Origin: Bordetella parapertussis
GTDB taxonomy: Bacteria; Pseudomonadota; Gammaproteobacteria; Burkholderiales; Burkholderiaceae_D
Length of the DNA: 63,351 nucleotides
Assembly (NCBI GenBank): GCA_945883145.1
Contig: CAMCXB010000005.1
Coordinates: 1 to 63,351 of the forward strand
Direction: 5' to 3'
The position numbers and the translations under genes are program-made. Shown here in pieces: positions 1 to 9,357 of the stretch (positions are counted from its first letter, which is position 1; every line of letters begins with the position of its first letter). The notes under the pieces were generated by a model. The model saw nothing but the letters and a program-made list of their open reading frames with translations, was not told where the DNA came from and made no database searches.

Positions 1-5
1 CGAAA

Positions 6-101
6 TTAGGCCCCATAGTTCTCTCGGATATAAGCCGCCAGCACCACAAACGCTAGTGCCTCGATTCGTCCAGAAGCAGGCAGTATCAGTGCAATGATTT
101 A
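6..101 (-). other. Possible remnant of a membrane-protein C-terminus
   Basis: Just inside the left edge the minus strand has a short open stretch, closed by a stop codon upstream and by TAA at 8-6. It encodes about 30 residues including the segment RIEALAFVVLAAYIRENYG, which looks like the last transmembrane helix and tail of a membrane protein. There is no start codon in frame and it lies immediately downstream of the truncated passenger gene. It may be a fragment left by a rearrangement, or chance. I could not assign a family. Confidence 0.15.
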
Positions 102-134
102 TGATGTAGAACTCCCTTATCTTGTGGTCCTAAA

Positions 135-896
135 CTAACAGCAGATCACAACCGTTGAGCCATTGTAAATACCAAAGTTAGTAGAGCCAGTGCCATTCGT
201 TACTAACAACTTACCGTAACTAGTTGGACTATTAATAATGATGTTGTAGTTAGCAGGAAGAGCGCCATTGTAAGTTAGGGCACCATTAGCATTGCCAGCT
301 CCTTGAGCATTGTTAAGGGTGGTGATAGTGCCATTATTTATAATCCCATAACTGACATTCAAATTCCTAGTTGGGGCGATAGTGCCAGTATTTATTATTT
401 CGCCAATAGTTCCATAGTTTTCAATACCAATAAATACATCAGTTGCGGGAGCTAGAGAATTAAGATTGAAGCCTAATATTGAACCTGCATTGTTTATAAA
501 ATTGATAGTTGCTGTGGACTCAGTCAAAATGCCCGCGTATCCTGAAATAGTAGCGCCATTTTTATTTGTAATACCTCCAGAAATGACGGCACTACCCCAA
601 ATTCCTATTCCATTTACAACCCCTGTTATCGTGCCAAAATTAGTAATCCCATTTATGGGATCAGCATTTGGTGCGAGACCATCATGGTAAATTCCAGCCC
701 ACTCGCCATTAACATCACCAAGAATATTTCCAGTATTTATAATGCCAGTACTTAGAGAGGTTATGTCTAGGTGGTTTAACGAGCAATCAGTCGTGTTATC
801 ACCAATAATACAAAAGTTTGGAGAAGCATAAGAGCCGTTAGGACATAGGTAAATTAAAATACTAAAGAAGACAAATTTATTAATAAATCTTTTCAT
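135..896 (-). CDS. Truncated autotransporter-like repeat passenger protein
   Basis: The 253-residue product starts with a Sec-type signal peptide (residues 1-24, basic start, hydrophobic core, ending near SYA). The rest is built from degenerate I-x-N-x-G-T-I strands such as GITNFGTITG and GIENYGTIGE, the pattern of beta-helical autotransporter passengers. The last part (YGKLLVTNGTGSTNFGIYNG) resembles the region where such passengers continue toward the autochaperone and C-terminal barrel. Here the frame stops 10 residues later, with no barrel and no further passenger-like sequence in other frames up to the window edge. No clear Shine-Dalgarno is visible before the ATG. It is probably a 3'-truncated gene or pseudogene; if expressed, the product could only be periplasmic. 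Family assignment is by pattern only. Confidence 0.55.
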   Translation of the reverse strand: MKRFINKFVFFSILIYLCPNGSYASPNFCIIGDNTTDCSLNHLDITSLSTGIINTGNILGDVNGEWAGIYHDGLAPNADPINGITNFGTITGVVNGIGIWGSAVISGGITNKNGATISGYAGILTESTATINFINNAGSILGFNLNSLAPATDVFIGIENYGTIGEIINTGTIAPTRNLNVSYGIINNGTITTLNNAQGAGNANGALTYNGALPANYNIIINSPTSYGKLLVTNGTGSTNFGIYNGSTVVICC

Positions 897-1479
897 TTTT
901 TTTCGAGAATAAGTAAAAATTATCCTAAGTAAGAGTATTCACTCTTAATGCTTTAATTCACATTACTAGAAAAGTACAGATGCGAAAACTTTTAAAAACA
1001 GTTTAAAAACTGTGATCTAAGTTATGTAAAGTGCCAAAACAATAAACTTTCATTTGTGAAATTCTACATTTGCCACAGGTAAAACACACATTACTGTTTT
1101 GTAATCTTCATTCGACGAGCAACCAGATCTCTGATAATTAGTATCGTTTTTAAATGTTGTCAAAAAGTGCTGCGTAGTGCTTTCCCCAAATAGATTTTTT
1201 ATACCCTTCACTCCCTCTAAAAATTTTTGATGATCAGTAGAGTGGAATAGTATCTAAGCGGATTATCTAAGCCACTTATGAAACATATGTAAAGCAGTCC
1301 GCCGTGACATGGTGATGTGAGATGTCAAAGTACTAGAGAAGCACGGCGGTAAGTCAGGAAGCTGGAGTGCGGCTTAGTAAGTACAAACAAATAAAAGCTC
1401 CTAGACTTGATAAAATAGGGCAAGCCCTAACTCTGTTCAAATGAGTCAGCTGTATTGACCATGCTAACTAAAATAAAAA
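897..1479. other. Intergenic region with one GC-rich inverted repeat
   Basis: This AT-rich gap separates the divergent passenger-like gene and the membrane-protein gene. No open frame of note is present. The only structure I see is a perfect 8-bp inverted repeat, CCGCCGTG at 1299-1306 and CACGGCGG at 1342-1349, enclosing 35 nt, with GC content well above the surroundings. It could be a remnant element or a small structured RNA; nothing identifies it. Confidence 0.3.
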
Positions 1480-2274
1480 ATGTCCTTATCTTTTCAAGCT
1501 ATCAACCAAAAATTCATACTCTCCAACTGGTCAGCTCTTAGCTTGGCGTCCAAAGTCTTGGTGATTTATGGTGGCCTCATGCTCGTCGCTTTGGGACTCA
1601 CTTATCTCGTATCACTCACAGACATACGAACAATTCGTGATGTAGGTGTGTGGGTCAAGCCGATGAAATTCATGGCAGCGACTGTTCTCTTTGCTTGGAC
1701 AACAGTTTGGCTCGTTACCATTGCTAATACTTCAGTGGGTAATGGCCAAACTTATATATGGATCACTTCTTTACTCATCATCACTTCTTTATTTGAAGTG
1801 GTGTACATCACTTATCAAGGGTCTCAGGGAGAACCATCGCATTACAACAACAGCGATATCCTGCATATGGTTCTGTTTGGTGTAATGGCAGTTGCAGCGG
1901 TTGGATTAACAGCCACACAAGCTTGGCTAGCGTGGGAAATATGGCAAGAGCAAAAAGTAATGGGACTATCAGTCGTTACCCTAGGTGTGCTGATAGGTTT
2001 AGTACTGACCTTCATCCTCTCAACCGTGAGTGGCTTTATGTTGGGAGGTAATCAACCACCAGCAGGTTTTGGACTGCCTATCGTTGGTTGGCATCTTTAC
2101 CGAGATATACGCCCCTCACATTTCTTAGGCGTACACGCTCAACAATTTATTCCACTCTTAGGATTACTAGTCGAACGCTTTGCTGGACAGTACGCTAACG
2201 TGGGACTTCTCGCAGGAACTGCAGCTTATATATCAGCTTGGTTGTTTTTAACGTGGGCGTCGTTTACTAGCTAA
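1480..2274 (+). CDS. Conserved polytopic inner-membrane protein, function unknown
   Basis: The 264-residue product has about seven hydrophobic segments (roughly residues 24-46, 65-88, 94-114, 128-150, 162-186, 218-238 and 243-262). Between them are polar, conserved-looking stretches: WVKPMKFMAA near 58-67, QGSQGEPSHYN near 113-123 and HFLGVHAQQF near 214-223. The clustered histidines could bind a metal or haem, but that is only inference. The start is the ATG at 1480; no strong Shine-Dalgarno precedes it, only an A-rich run. It stands alone between intergenic regions. I recall similar uncharacterised membrane proteins in proteobacteria but cannot name the family. Confidence 0.7.
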   Translation: MSLSFQAINQKFILSNWSALSLASKVLVIYGGLMLVALGLTYLVSLTDIRTIRDVGVWVKPMKFMAATVLFAWTTVWLVTIANTSVGNGQTYIWITSLLIITSLFEVVYITYQGSQGEPSHYNNSDILHMVLFGVMAVAAVGLTATQAWLAWEIWQEQKVMGLSVVTLGVLIGLVLTFILSTVSGFMLGGNQPPAGFGLPIVGWHLYRDIRPSHFLGVHAQQFIPLLGLLVERFAGQYANVGLLAGTAAYISAWLFLTWASFTS

Positions 2275-2403
2275 ATCTAGAATAATTAATACATCAAGAT
2301 CTCAAATCTATAATTAGCAGTTAGCCTAAATAACTAACTAAAGGTTAAAGAAATATAACTAAATGCCGATTAACACGTGAATACATAGTGTTTTAACGGC
2401 GTT

Positions 2404-3033
2404 ATGAAAAAAATAATACTTTTACTTCTAATATTAGTTTCATCCAGCTTAGCATCAGCTCAAATATCTCCAGCAACTGGGCTAATTGCAAAAAAAAGAT
2501 TTACTGGATTATCAGTTGGCTTCAATGCGGATTTGAGTTCTACAACTGCAAAACTTGAGTATCTCGGAGCTAAATTTGAGGGACTTGGTCGACAAAATAT
2601 TTCAGGTTCTATTCAAGCTGATTACGGTATACCTTTGGGGAATAAGGGGATCTTAATAGTTGGCATCAAACGACATCTGGGAACACAAGAATTATTAAAT
2701 GCGAGTGCATTGGGTAGTGAAATAAAAGTAACGAAAAAAAATCATAGTTCTGCATTCATTGCTCCAGGTATTTTAGTGAATGATGCGACTCTCGCTTTCA
2801 CAAAAATATCTTACGAGCGCTTTGACGCAAATATTGAAATGACAGCAAATAATCCTGAGACACGCTTTGTTCATGGTGTAAGCGCAGGAGTTGGTCTTAG
2901 GACTTATTTGAGTGAACAGCTATTATTAAATGTGGAAATATCTAAAGTTTATTATTCTAAGGATTCTTTTGGTCTAAGCTCTTCGACAGGTTCAACATAT
3001 GGATCTGTTGGCATGCTACATAATTTTGAGTAA
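2404..3033 (+). CDS. Secreted, probably outer-membrane beta-barrel protein
   Basis: The 209-residue protein opens with a clear Sec signal peptide (MKKIILLLLILVSSSLASA, cleavage near residue 19-20). The mature part alternates short glycine- and aromatic-containing amphipathic strands (LSVGFNADL, SGSIQADYGIPLG, GVSAGVGLRTYLS, YGSVGMLHNF), and the C-terminal strand ends with a phenylalanine one residue from the end, as in outer-membrane barrel beta-signals. No family could be named. It is a single gene, with 47 bases to the convergent M48 peptidase gene downstream. Confidence 0.55.
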   Translation: MKKIILLLLILVSSSLASAQISPATGLIAKKRFTGLSVGFNADLSSTTAKLEYLGAKFEGLGRQNISGSIQADYGIPLGNKGILIVGIKRHLGTQELLNASALGSEIKVTKKNHSSAFIAPGILVNDATLAFTKISYERFDANIEMTANNPETRFVHGVSAGVGLRTYLSEQLLLNVEISKVYYSKDSFGLSSSTGSTYGSVGMLHNFE

Positions 3034-3080
3034 AAATTACTTGAATTGTTAAGTCTCTAAGCATAAGACTAAGTACATTT

Positions 3081-4118
3081 TCAATTCTTACACTTGAACT
3101 CCGCATCTCTAAATGCTTTCAACCTGATTGCCGTATCAGGATGCGAAGCTAATAATCTCTCTACACCACTTGTTATTTTTTCTGCTTCATTTTCTTTGTG
3201 TGCACCACTCAACCTGTCAAGAATATTCGCAAAAGCAAGTGGTGATATGCAAGAATTTTGTAAGGCTTGTAAAGCATAGGCATCAGCTTCTAATTCCATT
3301 TGTCGGGTATAGCGCAGTTGTAATAAGGTGGCTGGTAGACCTGATGCTATCGAATCAAAATCCCCAAGCACAGCAACCATGACTAAACCTGATAGTGTGG
3401 ATTGCAACACCTGACGCATGGCATGACGACGATTAATATGCCCTAGCTCATGCGCTAGCACAGCTGTGATTTCATTTTCATCGAGGGCTAAGCGCACTAA
3501 ATCATCGGTGATAATTAATGTTCCGCCAGGTAGAGCGAATGCATTCGCACCTATACGTGCTGATCTTCTAAATAACAATGTATATGGTGGGCAATTCGTT
3601 TGTTGCTGACATAATTTTTGCAATTCGGATTTAATTTTCTCTTGTCGAGAAGTTGAAAGTAAAGAAGGTTGAAATACATACTCTTCTAAATCCATGACTT
3701 GAAGTACCTGCTCCCCCATAGCCTTCTCAGTTGAAAGAGGTATGGCATGAGCTACTTGCTCAGCGATGAAAGGCACGCCATAAGAAATGAAAGCCCATAT
3801 CAACGCTACAGTAAGCGTTAGCGCTAAGACGATATAGCGAAAATTATTTTCTATTGCATAAATAATTTTTTCTATATGGTTAGTTGAGGCATGTTGCCTG
3901 AATTGACCTGACGGGTCTACTACTTCTAACCGACCACCATCATTTAATTCAATGATACGAGTTGCTTCAGCGAGAGCAGTTTGTAATACGTATTGATTTT
4001 TTTTATATAAAAATTGTTTATCTTGAAGTTGAAAAGAGAGTGCGTCCTCAATCAAGGTGACACTGACTTCATGTGCAGTAGCACGTTGACCATCAAAGTA
4101 ACGAGCTGAAAATTTCAT
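3081..4118 (-). CDS. M48-family membrane zinc metalloprotease
   Basis: The 345-residue product has a cytoplasmic-looking N-terminal domain (1-90), one transmembrane helix (about 94-115) and an M48 peptidase domain (about 135-345). The zinc site HELGH is at 223-227, and a conserved glutamate follows in MELEADAY near 275. The substrate-lid segment ANAFALPGG (191-199) is typical of M48C enzymes. The gene overlaps the upstream DUF898 gene by 4 nt (ATGA), so the pair is translationally coupled. M48 enzymes of this type degrade misfolded envelope proteins; the coupling suggests the DUF898 protein is a partner or substrate. The C-terminus is complete. Confidence 0.85.
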   Translation of the reverse strand: MKFSARYFDGQRATAHEVSVTLIEDALSFQLQDKQFLYKKNQYVLQTALAEATRIIELNDGGRLEVVDPSGQFRQHASTNHIEKIIYAIENNFRYIVLALTLTVALIWAFISYGVPFIAEQVAHAIPLSTEKAMGEQVLQVMDLEEYVFQPSLLSTSRQEKIKSELQKLCQQQTNCPPYTLLFRRSARIGANAFALPGGTLIITDDLVRLALDENEITAVLAHELGHINRRHAMRQVLQSTLSGLVMVAVLGDFDSIASGLPATLLQLRYTRQMELEADAYALQALQNSCISPLAFANILDRLSGAHKENEAEKITSGVERLLASHPDTAIRLKAFRDAEFKCKN

Positions 4119-5179
4119 CCTAGCACAGGAAGATCTACATCAAAGAACTCGCCTATCTCTTGCCCAGTAGCGGCGAGCTGTTCTATTTTTCCTGCTACAA
4201 AATGATCAAAATATGCATCACCTTTAATTGCCATGCGACTGACCAGATACCGAGTAGAGCGAATTTTTGACCAAGGTATGAGCAAGCCAAAACTCAACAC
4301 AATCAAAATAAAATTCGAGGCATAGATCCAAATTAAATCACGTACGCGCCAATCACATTTAAAAGAAAAGTTTTCTAAATGGGTGCTGTTATAGACCAGC
4401 TTACCTAAGCTTGCTTTCAAATACGCTCCAGGACCAACAATCACGACTATCAATAACAGTAACGGTAAAAAGGAGATAAGCGCAGATAAATTAAAGTCTA
4501 GACCGACTATATGAGCCATGCCTAAGAATGCAGAACAACAAATAGCAACTAATATCATCCAACCACCTAACTTAAGATAAGTTAGATAAAAACTTCTAGC
4601 CGTTAGCTGAGCTTGAAAACGTGACAATCCAAAACAGGTATTGTTAATCGCAAAACTACGCGAACGATAATTTAAAAAAGGTAGGATTAAACCTAAGGTA
4701 AAAACAATGAGTGCGGTGTAAAAAATATAGATTTTAATTGCTTCACTGAGCTTTCCTACAAAATTGAAGCGTAAGCCGCGATGACTGGTATTGCGTAAAT
4801 TAAAGCGCATTGATTGTAGGATTATCCAAGGCGTTGCTAAAAATACGAGTCCTAAAAAGATAACTGCTAACAGCGGTGATGCTTGCGAAACAAAACCATA
4901 AATGGAATAAAGCACAACTGCGATGATGCGGCCTTTTAAGATATTGAGTGGCTTTGCGTGGTAATCAAAGCCCGTATCCGCGATCAAAGTGTGATGAGCA
5001 AAATACTTTTTTGTTCTGACTTTAGCCCACGCTGAATAAATGCCTACGGTGACTATGCTCAGCAGTATGTTGGTAATCCAAATACCAAAATACTCTGAAG
5101 CTTTACCAGTAAATTCTAGGGGAGTGAGGGCTTCGTTGGGATTAGATGGCGCGCTCTCAAACTTCACTGCATCCATCAT
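4115..5179 (-). CDS. DUF898 (YjgN-like) multi-pass membrane protein
   Basis: The 354-residue protein has two copies of the DUF898 signature: YSAWAKVRTKKYF near residues 48-60 and IPWSKIRSTRYL near 304-315. Each follows a hydrophobic pair of helices, and about six to eight transmembrane segments are present in all. The E. coli relative YjgN is an uncharacterised inner-membrane protein. This gene comes first in a two-gene operon with the M48 peptidase (4-nt overlap), an association I have seen in other proteobacteria. The function is unknown; membrane-protein quality control is a reasonable guess from the neighbour. Confidence 0.8.
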   Translation of the reverse strand: MMDAVKFESAPSNPNEALTPLEFTGKASEYFGIWITNILLSIVTVGIYSAWAKVRTKKYFAHHTLIADTGFDYHAKPLNILKGRIIAVVLYSIYGFVSQASPLLAVIFLGLVFLATPWIILQSMRFNLRNTSHRGLRFNFVGKLSEAIKIYIFYTALIVFTLGLILPFLNYRSRSFAINNTCFGLSRFQAQLTARSFYLTYLKLGGWMILVAICCSAFLGMAHIVGLDFNLSALISFLPLLLLIVVIVGPGAYLKASLGKLVYNSTHLENFSFKCDWRVRDLIWIYASNFILIVLSFGLLIPWSKIRSTRYLVSRMAIKGDAYFDHFVAGKIEQLAATGQEIGEFFDVDLPVLG

Positions 5180-5242
5180 TACCCCTCCGACTGTAGACCA
5201 CCGATTGAATCAAGCAAGCATGCAGCCTGCAACTTGCAATAA

Positions 5243-5824
5243 TTATTTGATAGGTGCTGAAAACTGAAACATCAAACCAGCAGTGCCAAAAAAATTCAAC
5301 TGAACTTTATTACCACCTGCAAGTTCATAACCAACTGCAGGAACAATCCCTGGTGAGAAGCCATTTTTATTGAAAGGCACTTTATCTTCAAAGGGCGCTT
5401 TGTAGCCATACAACAAACCAACTGTCCATTTTGCATAAAGATGTTCAATGCCGAATAAGTTTTTGCTAACACCACCCCAAGGATAAAAATAACCAGTGGG
5501 CTGACCAAATGAATTTGAAAAATATGCAGCACCAGTGATAGTGCCATCACTACGCTCACGCTCTACACCGACTAACCATACATATTCGTGATCAGGGCTA
5601 AGAGAGTAATGCACGCTGTAAGGTGACACATTAAAGTCCCAACGATCACCCGCTTTTTCTTCTAAATTAAAACCTTCAGTCCAACTACCTGGAATACTTT
5701 TTAATCCTTCTGCATGGCTGGGCATGACAGAACTTACAGCGATAAGCATCATTGAGATAAAAGCACGATTCATAATAGGTGAAATAGTTTTGATGGGTGA
5801 TGCAACTAGTTTAACGAAGTTCAT
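5243..5824 (-). CDS. Small outer-membrane beta-barrel-like secreted protein
   Basis: The frame gives 193 residues. The internal ATG at 5773 (MNRAFISMMLIAVSSVMPSHAEG) would start directly on a normal signal peptide and is the likelier start, giving 176 residues. The mature part is rich in aromatic, amphipathic strands (YSVHYSLSP, YVWLVGVERERSDG, GAAYFSNSFGQPTGYFYPWGG, YAKWTVGLLYGYKAPFED) and ends in FFGTAGLMFQFSAPIK. Size and strand pattern recall eight-stranded barrels such as the lipid A palmitoyltransferase PagP, but the PagP catalytic residues cannot be placed with confidence. Treat it as a barrel of unknown activity. The gap to the DUF898 start is 63 bases, so co-transcription with the DUF898-M48 pair is possible, with this gene first. 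Confidence 0.55.
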   Translation of the reverse strand: MNFVKLVASPIKTISPIMNRAFISMMLIAVSSVMPSHAEGLKSIPGSWTEGFNLEEKAGDRWDFNVSPYSVHYSLSPDHEYVWLVGVERERSDGTITGAAYFSNSFGQPTGYFYPWGGVSKNLFGIEHLYAKWTVGLLYGYKAPFEDKVPFNKNGFSPGIVPAVGYELAGGNKVQLNFFGTAGLMFQFSAPIK

Positions 5825-6107
5825 TATTAAGCCTGTTTTTATTAATCCGTGTGTCGTCTAATCTGCGACATCATGGGAATTACTCATATTCAAAAACATA
5901 GATACCGCTTTTGAATTGCCAAAACCACGCAAGTTTGCGTGATAGAACAGGTGATTTTTAGATCAGCACTATTCAAAATACCTCAATCCTCAATTCTACT
6001 AGGAAATATAGTCATTAAGACATTATCAAAAGACTAAAACACAACCCACTTAATGAATTAATTGCGCTCAATAGTGTTAGTTGGCCTAGGCATTTACAAT
6101 ACGGCTT

Positions 6108-7652
6108 ATGAAAATCTTCTCCACCCAGTTCGCAGACCCACGTCGCAACTTTCTCATCGTTTTATTACTGACAACTTTAATTAAATTTTGGTTGGCAGTG
6201 GCTATTCCCATTACAGGTGATGAAGCTTATTTTTATAAATGGGGCATGCATCTAGACTGGGGTTATTACGATCATCCGCCTATGGGTGGATGGTTGCTGT
6301 GGCTAATGCAGCAATTTTCATCTGAACTCATTATCTTGCGCTTACCCGCGATTTTGCTGTGGGTGGTGATTGCGCTAGGCATGATGGATATTTTCCGTCG
6401 CCTGCAACCTGAACAAACCGATAAAGCGTGGCAGTTAGGTAGTTTATTTTTACTCTTGCCTTTTACATGGGCACTGACTTTAGTCACTACCGACACACCA
6501 CTGATTTTTTTTCTATATTTTTCAGCTTATGCGTTTTTACGAAGTGAATTAGAAAACTCACTAAAGTGGACTGTGCTGTGCGGGGTCTTGCTAGGTTTAG
6601 CATTACTGTCTAAATATTTCGCAGCTTTACTCGCTATTTCTTATGCTGCTTATTATATTTTTTTAGTGCGTACCCGCACTGCATGGCTACGATTACTCAT
6701 CATTGCTGTATTTGCTCTGCCATTTTTTATAGTGAATCTTTTTTATAACAGCACAGATTGCTGGAACAATATTCTCTTTAACGTGATCAATCGTAATCAA
6801 GGCTCGCAGTTTTCTTTCACCACAGTTGGTATTTATTTGGCCATGATGCTCTATCTAATCATGCCTTGGCTGTTGTATCAACTTTATAAAAATACGCAAA
6901 AACAAGACTGGATAAAACCACAACGCTTAGCTTTGGTTATTTTATTTATCCTCCCGTTTACACTTTTTTTAGCACTGTCTTTTTATAAAACCGTAGGTCT
7001 ACATTGGGTACTAGCCTTCCTACCTTTTGTGTTTATATTTGTTGCGTGTGTATGCGCCCCACAATCTTTGGGCCAACTCAGTTTATGGACACTCGCCTTA
7101 GGTGTGCCGCATATCATTGCCCTAGCTATGCTAGCCCATGCGCCTACTTCGACATGGCAAAACATGAAACTGCACGCTGCCATCGTCATGCATAAAGAAA
7201 CGCCACAATTACTCTCCGTGCTCATGCGCGATATGCCAGAAGATGGTGTGCTGATGACACGCTCGTATTCTTCTGCGTCTTTATTTGGCTATTACGAAAG
7301 AAAAGATATTCCGGTATTTGGCATGGGGAGTTTTCATGCGCGAATGGATGACAACCTGACTGACTTTCATCAGTTTGCAGGTAAAACAATTCGCGTATTT
7401 GACACACGCCCGATCACACAAGAAAGTATGGCACCATTTTTTGAAGAAGCCCATGTCTCTATAGTGCGATTAAATGGCGCTCGCTACTGGCTAGCTGAAG
7501 GTAAAAATTTTAAATTTGATGTCTATCGCGATCAGGTTTTAAGCGTCATCGCTGCAAGCTACTATCGTATTCCTGCATTTTTACCGCAGCGAGGTTGTAA
7601 ATTTTTAGAGCAATATGATCTACCGGCAGGCAAACCAATAGAGAAAAAATAA
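6108..7652 (+). CDS. ArnT-like GT83 lipid-linked glycosyltransferase
   Basis: The 514-residue protein is a GT-C membrane glycosyltransferase of the ArnT/PMT_2 type. About ten to twelve transmembrane helices occupy residues 15-345, followed by a soluble periplasmic tail (about 350-514). The catalytic loop TGDEAYFYKWG (36-46, acidic pair D38-E39) and the YYDHPP motif (53-58) are both intact. Enzymes of this family move a sugar from undecaprenyl phosphate to lipid A, glycan or protein on the periplasmic face. The gene converges on the DprE-like operon: its stop is 8 bases from the GtrA stop. That placement suggests it uses the polyprenyl-phosphate sugar made there. The acceptor is unknown. Confidence 0.8.
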   Translation: MKIFSTQFADPRRNFLIVLLLTTLIKFWLAVAIPITGDEAYFYKWGMHLDWGYYDHPPMGGWLLWLMQQFSSELIILRLPAILLWVVIALGMMDIFRRLQPEQTDKAWQLGSLFLLLPFTWALTLVTTDTPLIFFLYFSAYAFLRSELENSLKWTVLCGVLLGLALLSKYFAALLAISYAAYYIFLVRTRTAWLRLLIIAVFALPFFIVNLFYNSTDCWNNILFNVINRNQGSQFSFTTVGIYLAMMLYLIMPWLLYQLYKNTQKQDWIKPQRLALVILFILPFTLFLALSFYKTVGLHWVLAFLPFVFIFVACVCAPQSLGQLSLWTLALGVPHIIALAMLAHAPTSTWQNMKLHAAIVMHKETPQLLSVLMRDMPEDGVLMTRSYSSASLFGYYERKDIPVFGMGSFHARMDDNLTDFHQFAGKTIRVFDTRPITQESMAPFFEEAHVSIVRLNGARYWLAEGKNFKFDVYRDQVLSVIAASYYRIPAFLPQRGCKFLEQYDLPAGKPIEKK

Positions 7653-7660
7653 ATAGCAGG

Positions 7661-8071
7661 CTAGTGCGAGTCTTTAAAGGACCAGCGCTTATGACCGAGA
7701 TAGCTAGTAAATACAGGCACGACGACACCTACTGCATGCGCGCATTCAGCGGCATAAAAGCTGAATCCCCATGCAGGGAAAACCACATACAGCAGCACCA
7801 TGCTAATTGCCCAAGTCTGCGCAACAGCAACTACATTCACCAAGACAAAGAAAACAGCACTACGCTGCATAGATTGCTGACTGGCTTTAAATACAAATAA
7901 TTTAGCTAATACAAATGCAGTCACCATACCCGTCAGATAAGCCAATATGACTGCATAAGAAAATGGTATCCACACACTATATAAAATGCGTGAGCCAAAA
8001 TTAATGGCAGCAGCAGTTCCACCAGTGAGTAGAAATAATAAGAACTGATGCGACAAGAATTGCTTTATCAC
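7661..8071 (-). CDS. GtrA-family membrane protein
   Basis: The 136-residue protein has four transmembrane segments (about 10-28, 33-55, 73-95, 105-125) in the GtrA arrangement. GtrA proteins are thought to move, or help to move, polyprenyl-phosphate-linked sugars across the inner membrane. In mycobacteria a GtrA-like protein (Rv3789) is encoded beside dprE1/dprE2. Here the gene is last in an operon containing DprE1- and DprE2-like enzymes and overlaps the preceding FAD-oxidoreductase gene by 4 nt. The likely role is presentation of the finished lipid-linked pentose to the periplasmic glycosyltransferase. Confidence 0.8.
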   Translation of the reverse strand: MIKQFLSHQFLLFLLTGGTAAAINFGSRILYSVWIPFSYAVILAYLTGMVTAFVLAKLFVFKASQQSMQRSAVFFVLVNVVAVAQTWAISMVLLYVVFPAWGFSFYAAECAHAVGVVVPVFTSYLGHKRWSFKDSH

Positions 8072-9357
8072 TGCACAGCCTCGCGTGCCATTTTCCTACC
8101 AAAGTCTATGCTCTCAGAAATACCTCTATCTTCAGGATAGTAATGCGAAGTATCTGCTACCCATAAACCTTGTACTGGCAAACGTGCAGGAGGTAATCGA
8201 TCTAAATAACCTGGCTCACAAATAGGCTGTGCATGACGATAACGGCTTGCATGCATGGCGATAAAATCATCATCCGTTAAAGTAGGATTGATTTTTTTGA
8301 AATAGCGCTTCACCTTATCCAGAAACACTTGATCATCTTCGGCAAACTTAGGATGTTCACCTGGCATATAAAAAGGCACATAAACAATATGACAATCTAA
8401 AGGACGTAGATTCGAATATTCAACAATGCCAGGAATATCCATATCAGGATCATTCGTGTTGAGCCAAAAATTATTTGTCAGAGGCTTGCGTAATTTTGCA
8501 ATCACACACACCACCGCAATATTTTTTAAAGCACGAAACTGTTGCAACATGGTTGGCGGCAAATCAGGAATTAATTTTGGAATATACGGCAGAGGTACTG
8601 TGCTAATCACAGTATCAAATTGCTCGATGTGACCGTTTACTCCCACACCACTGACTTTGCCGTTATGTATATGCACTTTGCTCACTGGTGTTTTAAGTTG
8701 AATCACACCACCATGTGCTTCTATGTCAGCGCGCATGGCATTGAGTAGCGTGCCAGAACCACCATCAAGATAGCCTAATTTTTCGCGGAACAAGCTATAA
8801 CGCGAACGGCCTATACGACGTATACGACTCCATATCCATGCTGCAGAAAGATTTGAGGTGTAATCGTAAAACTTATAATCAAACAAGCGTCGCCATAACA
8901 CTTCATAAGCTTCAGCACCCACCCATCGCTTTATCCAACCCACAGCCTCTACGTTATCGAGTGGTTGCCAGTTAGTGCGTTTAGTCGACAAAAAAGCATG
9001 CAGACCATAGCGAAACTTGGCAATAAAACTTAAGCCACGAAAAGTTAATAAAGCAAGTGGATTACCCCATGGCTGTAAAGTTTGACGATACCAATACGCC
9101 ATGCGGGTTTCTACCCAATGCATTTTATGTGCAAGATTTAACTCATCTAACATACGCAAAAATGCCGCATCAGAAATGCAATGAAAATGGTAATAACGCT
9201 CTATCTGCAAGCCTGTAAAATCAAACATCGCTGTCATTCCACCTACGCGATCATCTGCTTCAAACACCACAGGCTGATGACCATCACGCGCTAGTTGATA
9301 AGCGACTGCTAAACCCATAGGCCCAGCACCTAATACTGCTATGCGTTTAGCTTGCAT
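8068..9357 (-). CDS. FAD-dependent amine-oxidase/protoporphyrinogen-oxidase-like protein
   Basis: The 429-residue protein starts with an ADP-binding fold, VLGAGPMGLAVAYQLARDG (residues 8-26), followed by the acidic FEADDRVGGMT segment (34-44). This is the GxGxxG and ExxxRxGG pattern of the flavin-containing amine oxidase / UDP-galactopyranose mutase / protoporphyrinogen oxidase superfamily. A C-terminal FAD-contact segment GLWVADTSHYYPEDRGISES lies near 398-417. It overlaps gtrA by 4 nt downstream and abuts the epimerase-like gene upstream. Clusters for lipid-linked sugars often contain such oxidoreductases; the substrate here cannot be told from sequence. Confidence 0.7.
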   Translation of the reverse strand: MQAKRIAVLGAGPMGLAVAYQLARDGHQPVVFEADDRVGGMTAMFDFTGLQIERYYHFHCISDAAFLRMLDELNLAHKMHWVETRMAYWYRQTLQPWGNPLALLTFRGLSFIAKFRYGLHAFLSTKRTNWQPLDNVEAVGWIKRWVGAEAYEVLWRRLFDYKFYDYTSNLSAAWIWSRIRRIGRSRYSLFREKLGYLDGGSGTLLNAMRADIEAHGGVIQLKTPVSKVHIHNGKVSGVGVNGHIEQFDTVISTVPLPYIPKLIPDLPPTMLQQFRALKNIAVVCVIAKLRKPLTNNFWLNTNDPDMDIPGIVEYSNLRPLDCHIVYVPFYMPGEHPKFAEDDQVFLDKVKRYFKKINPTLTDDDFIAMHASRYRHAQPICEPGYLDRLPPARLPVQGLWVADTSHYYPEDRGISESIDFGRKMAREAVQ

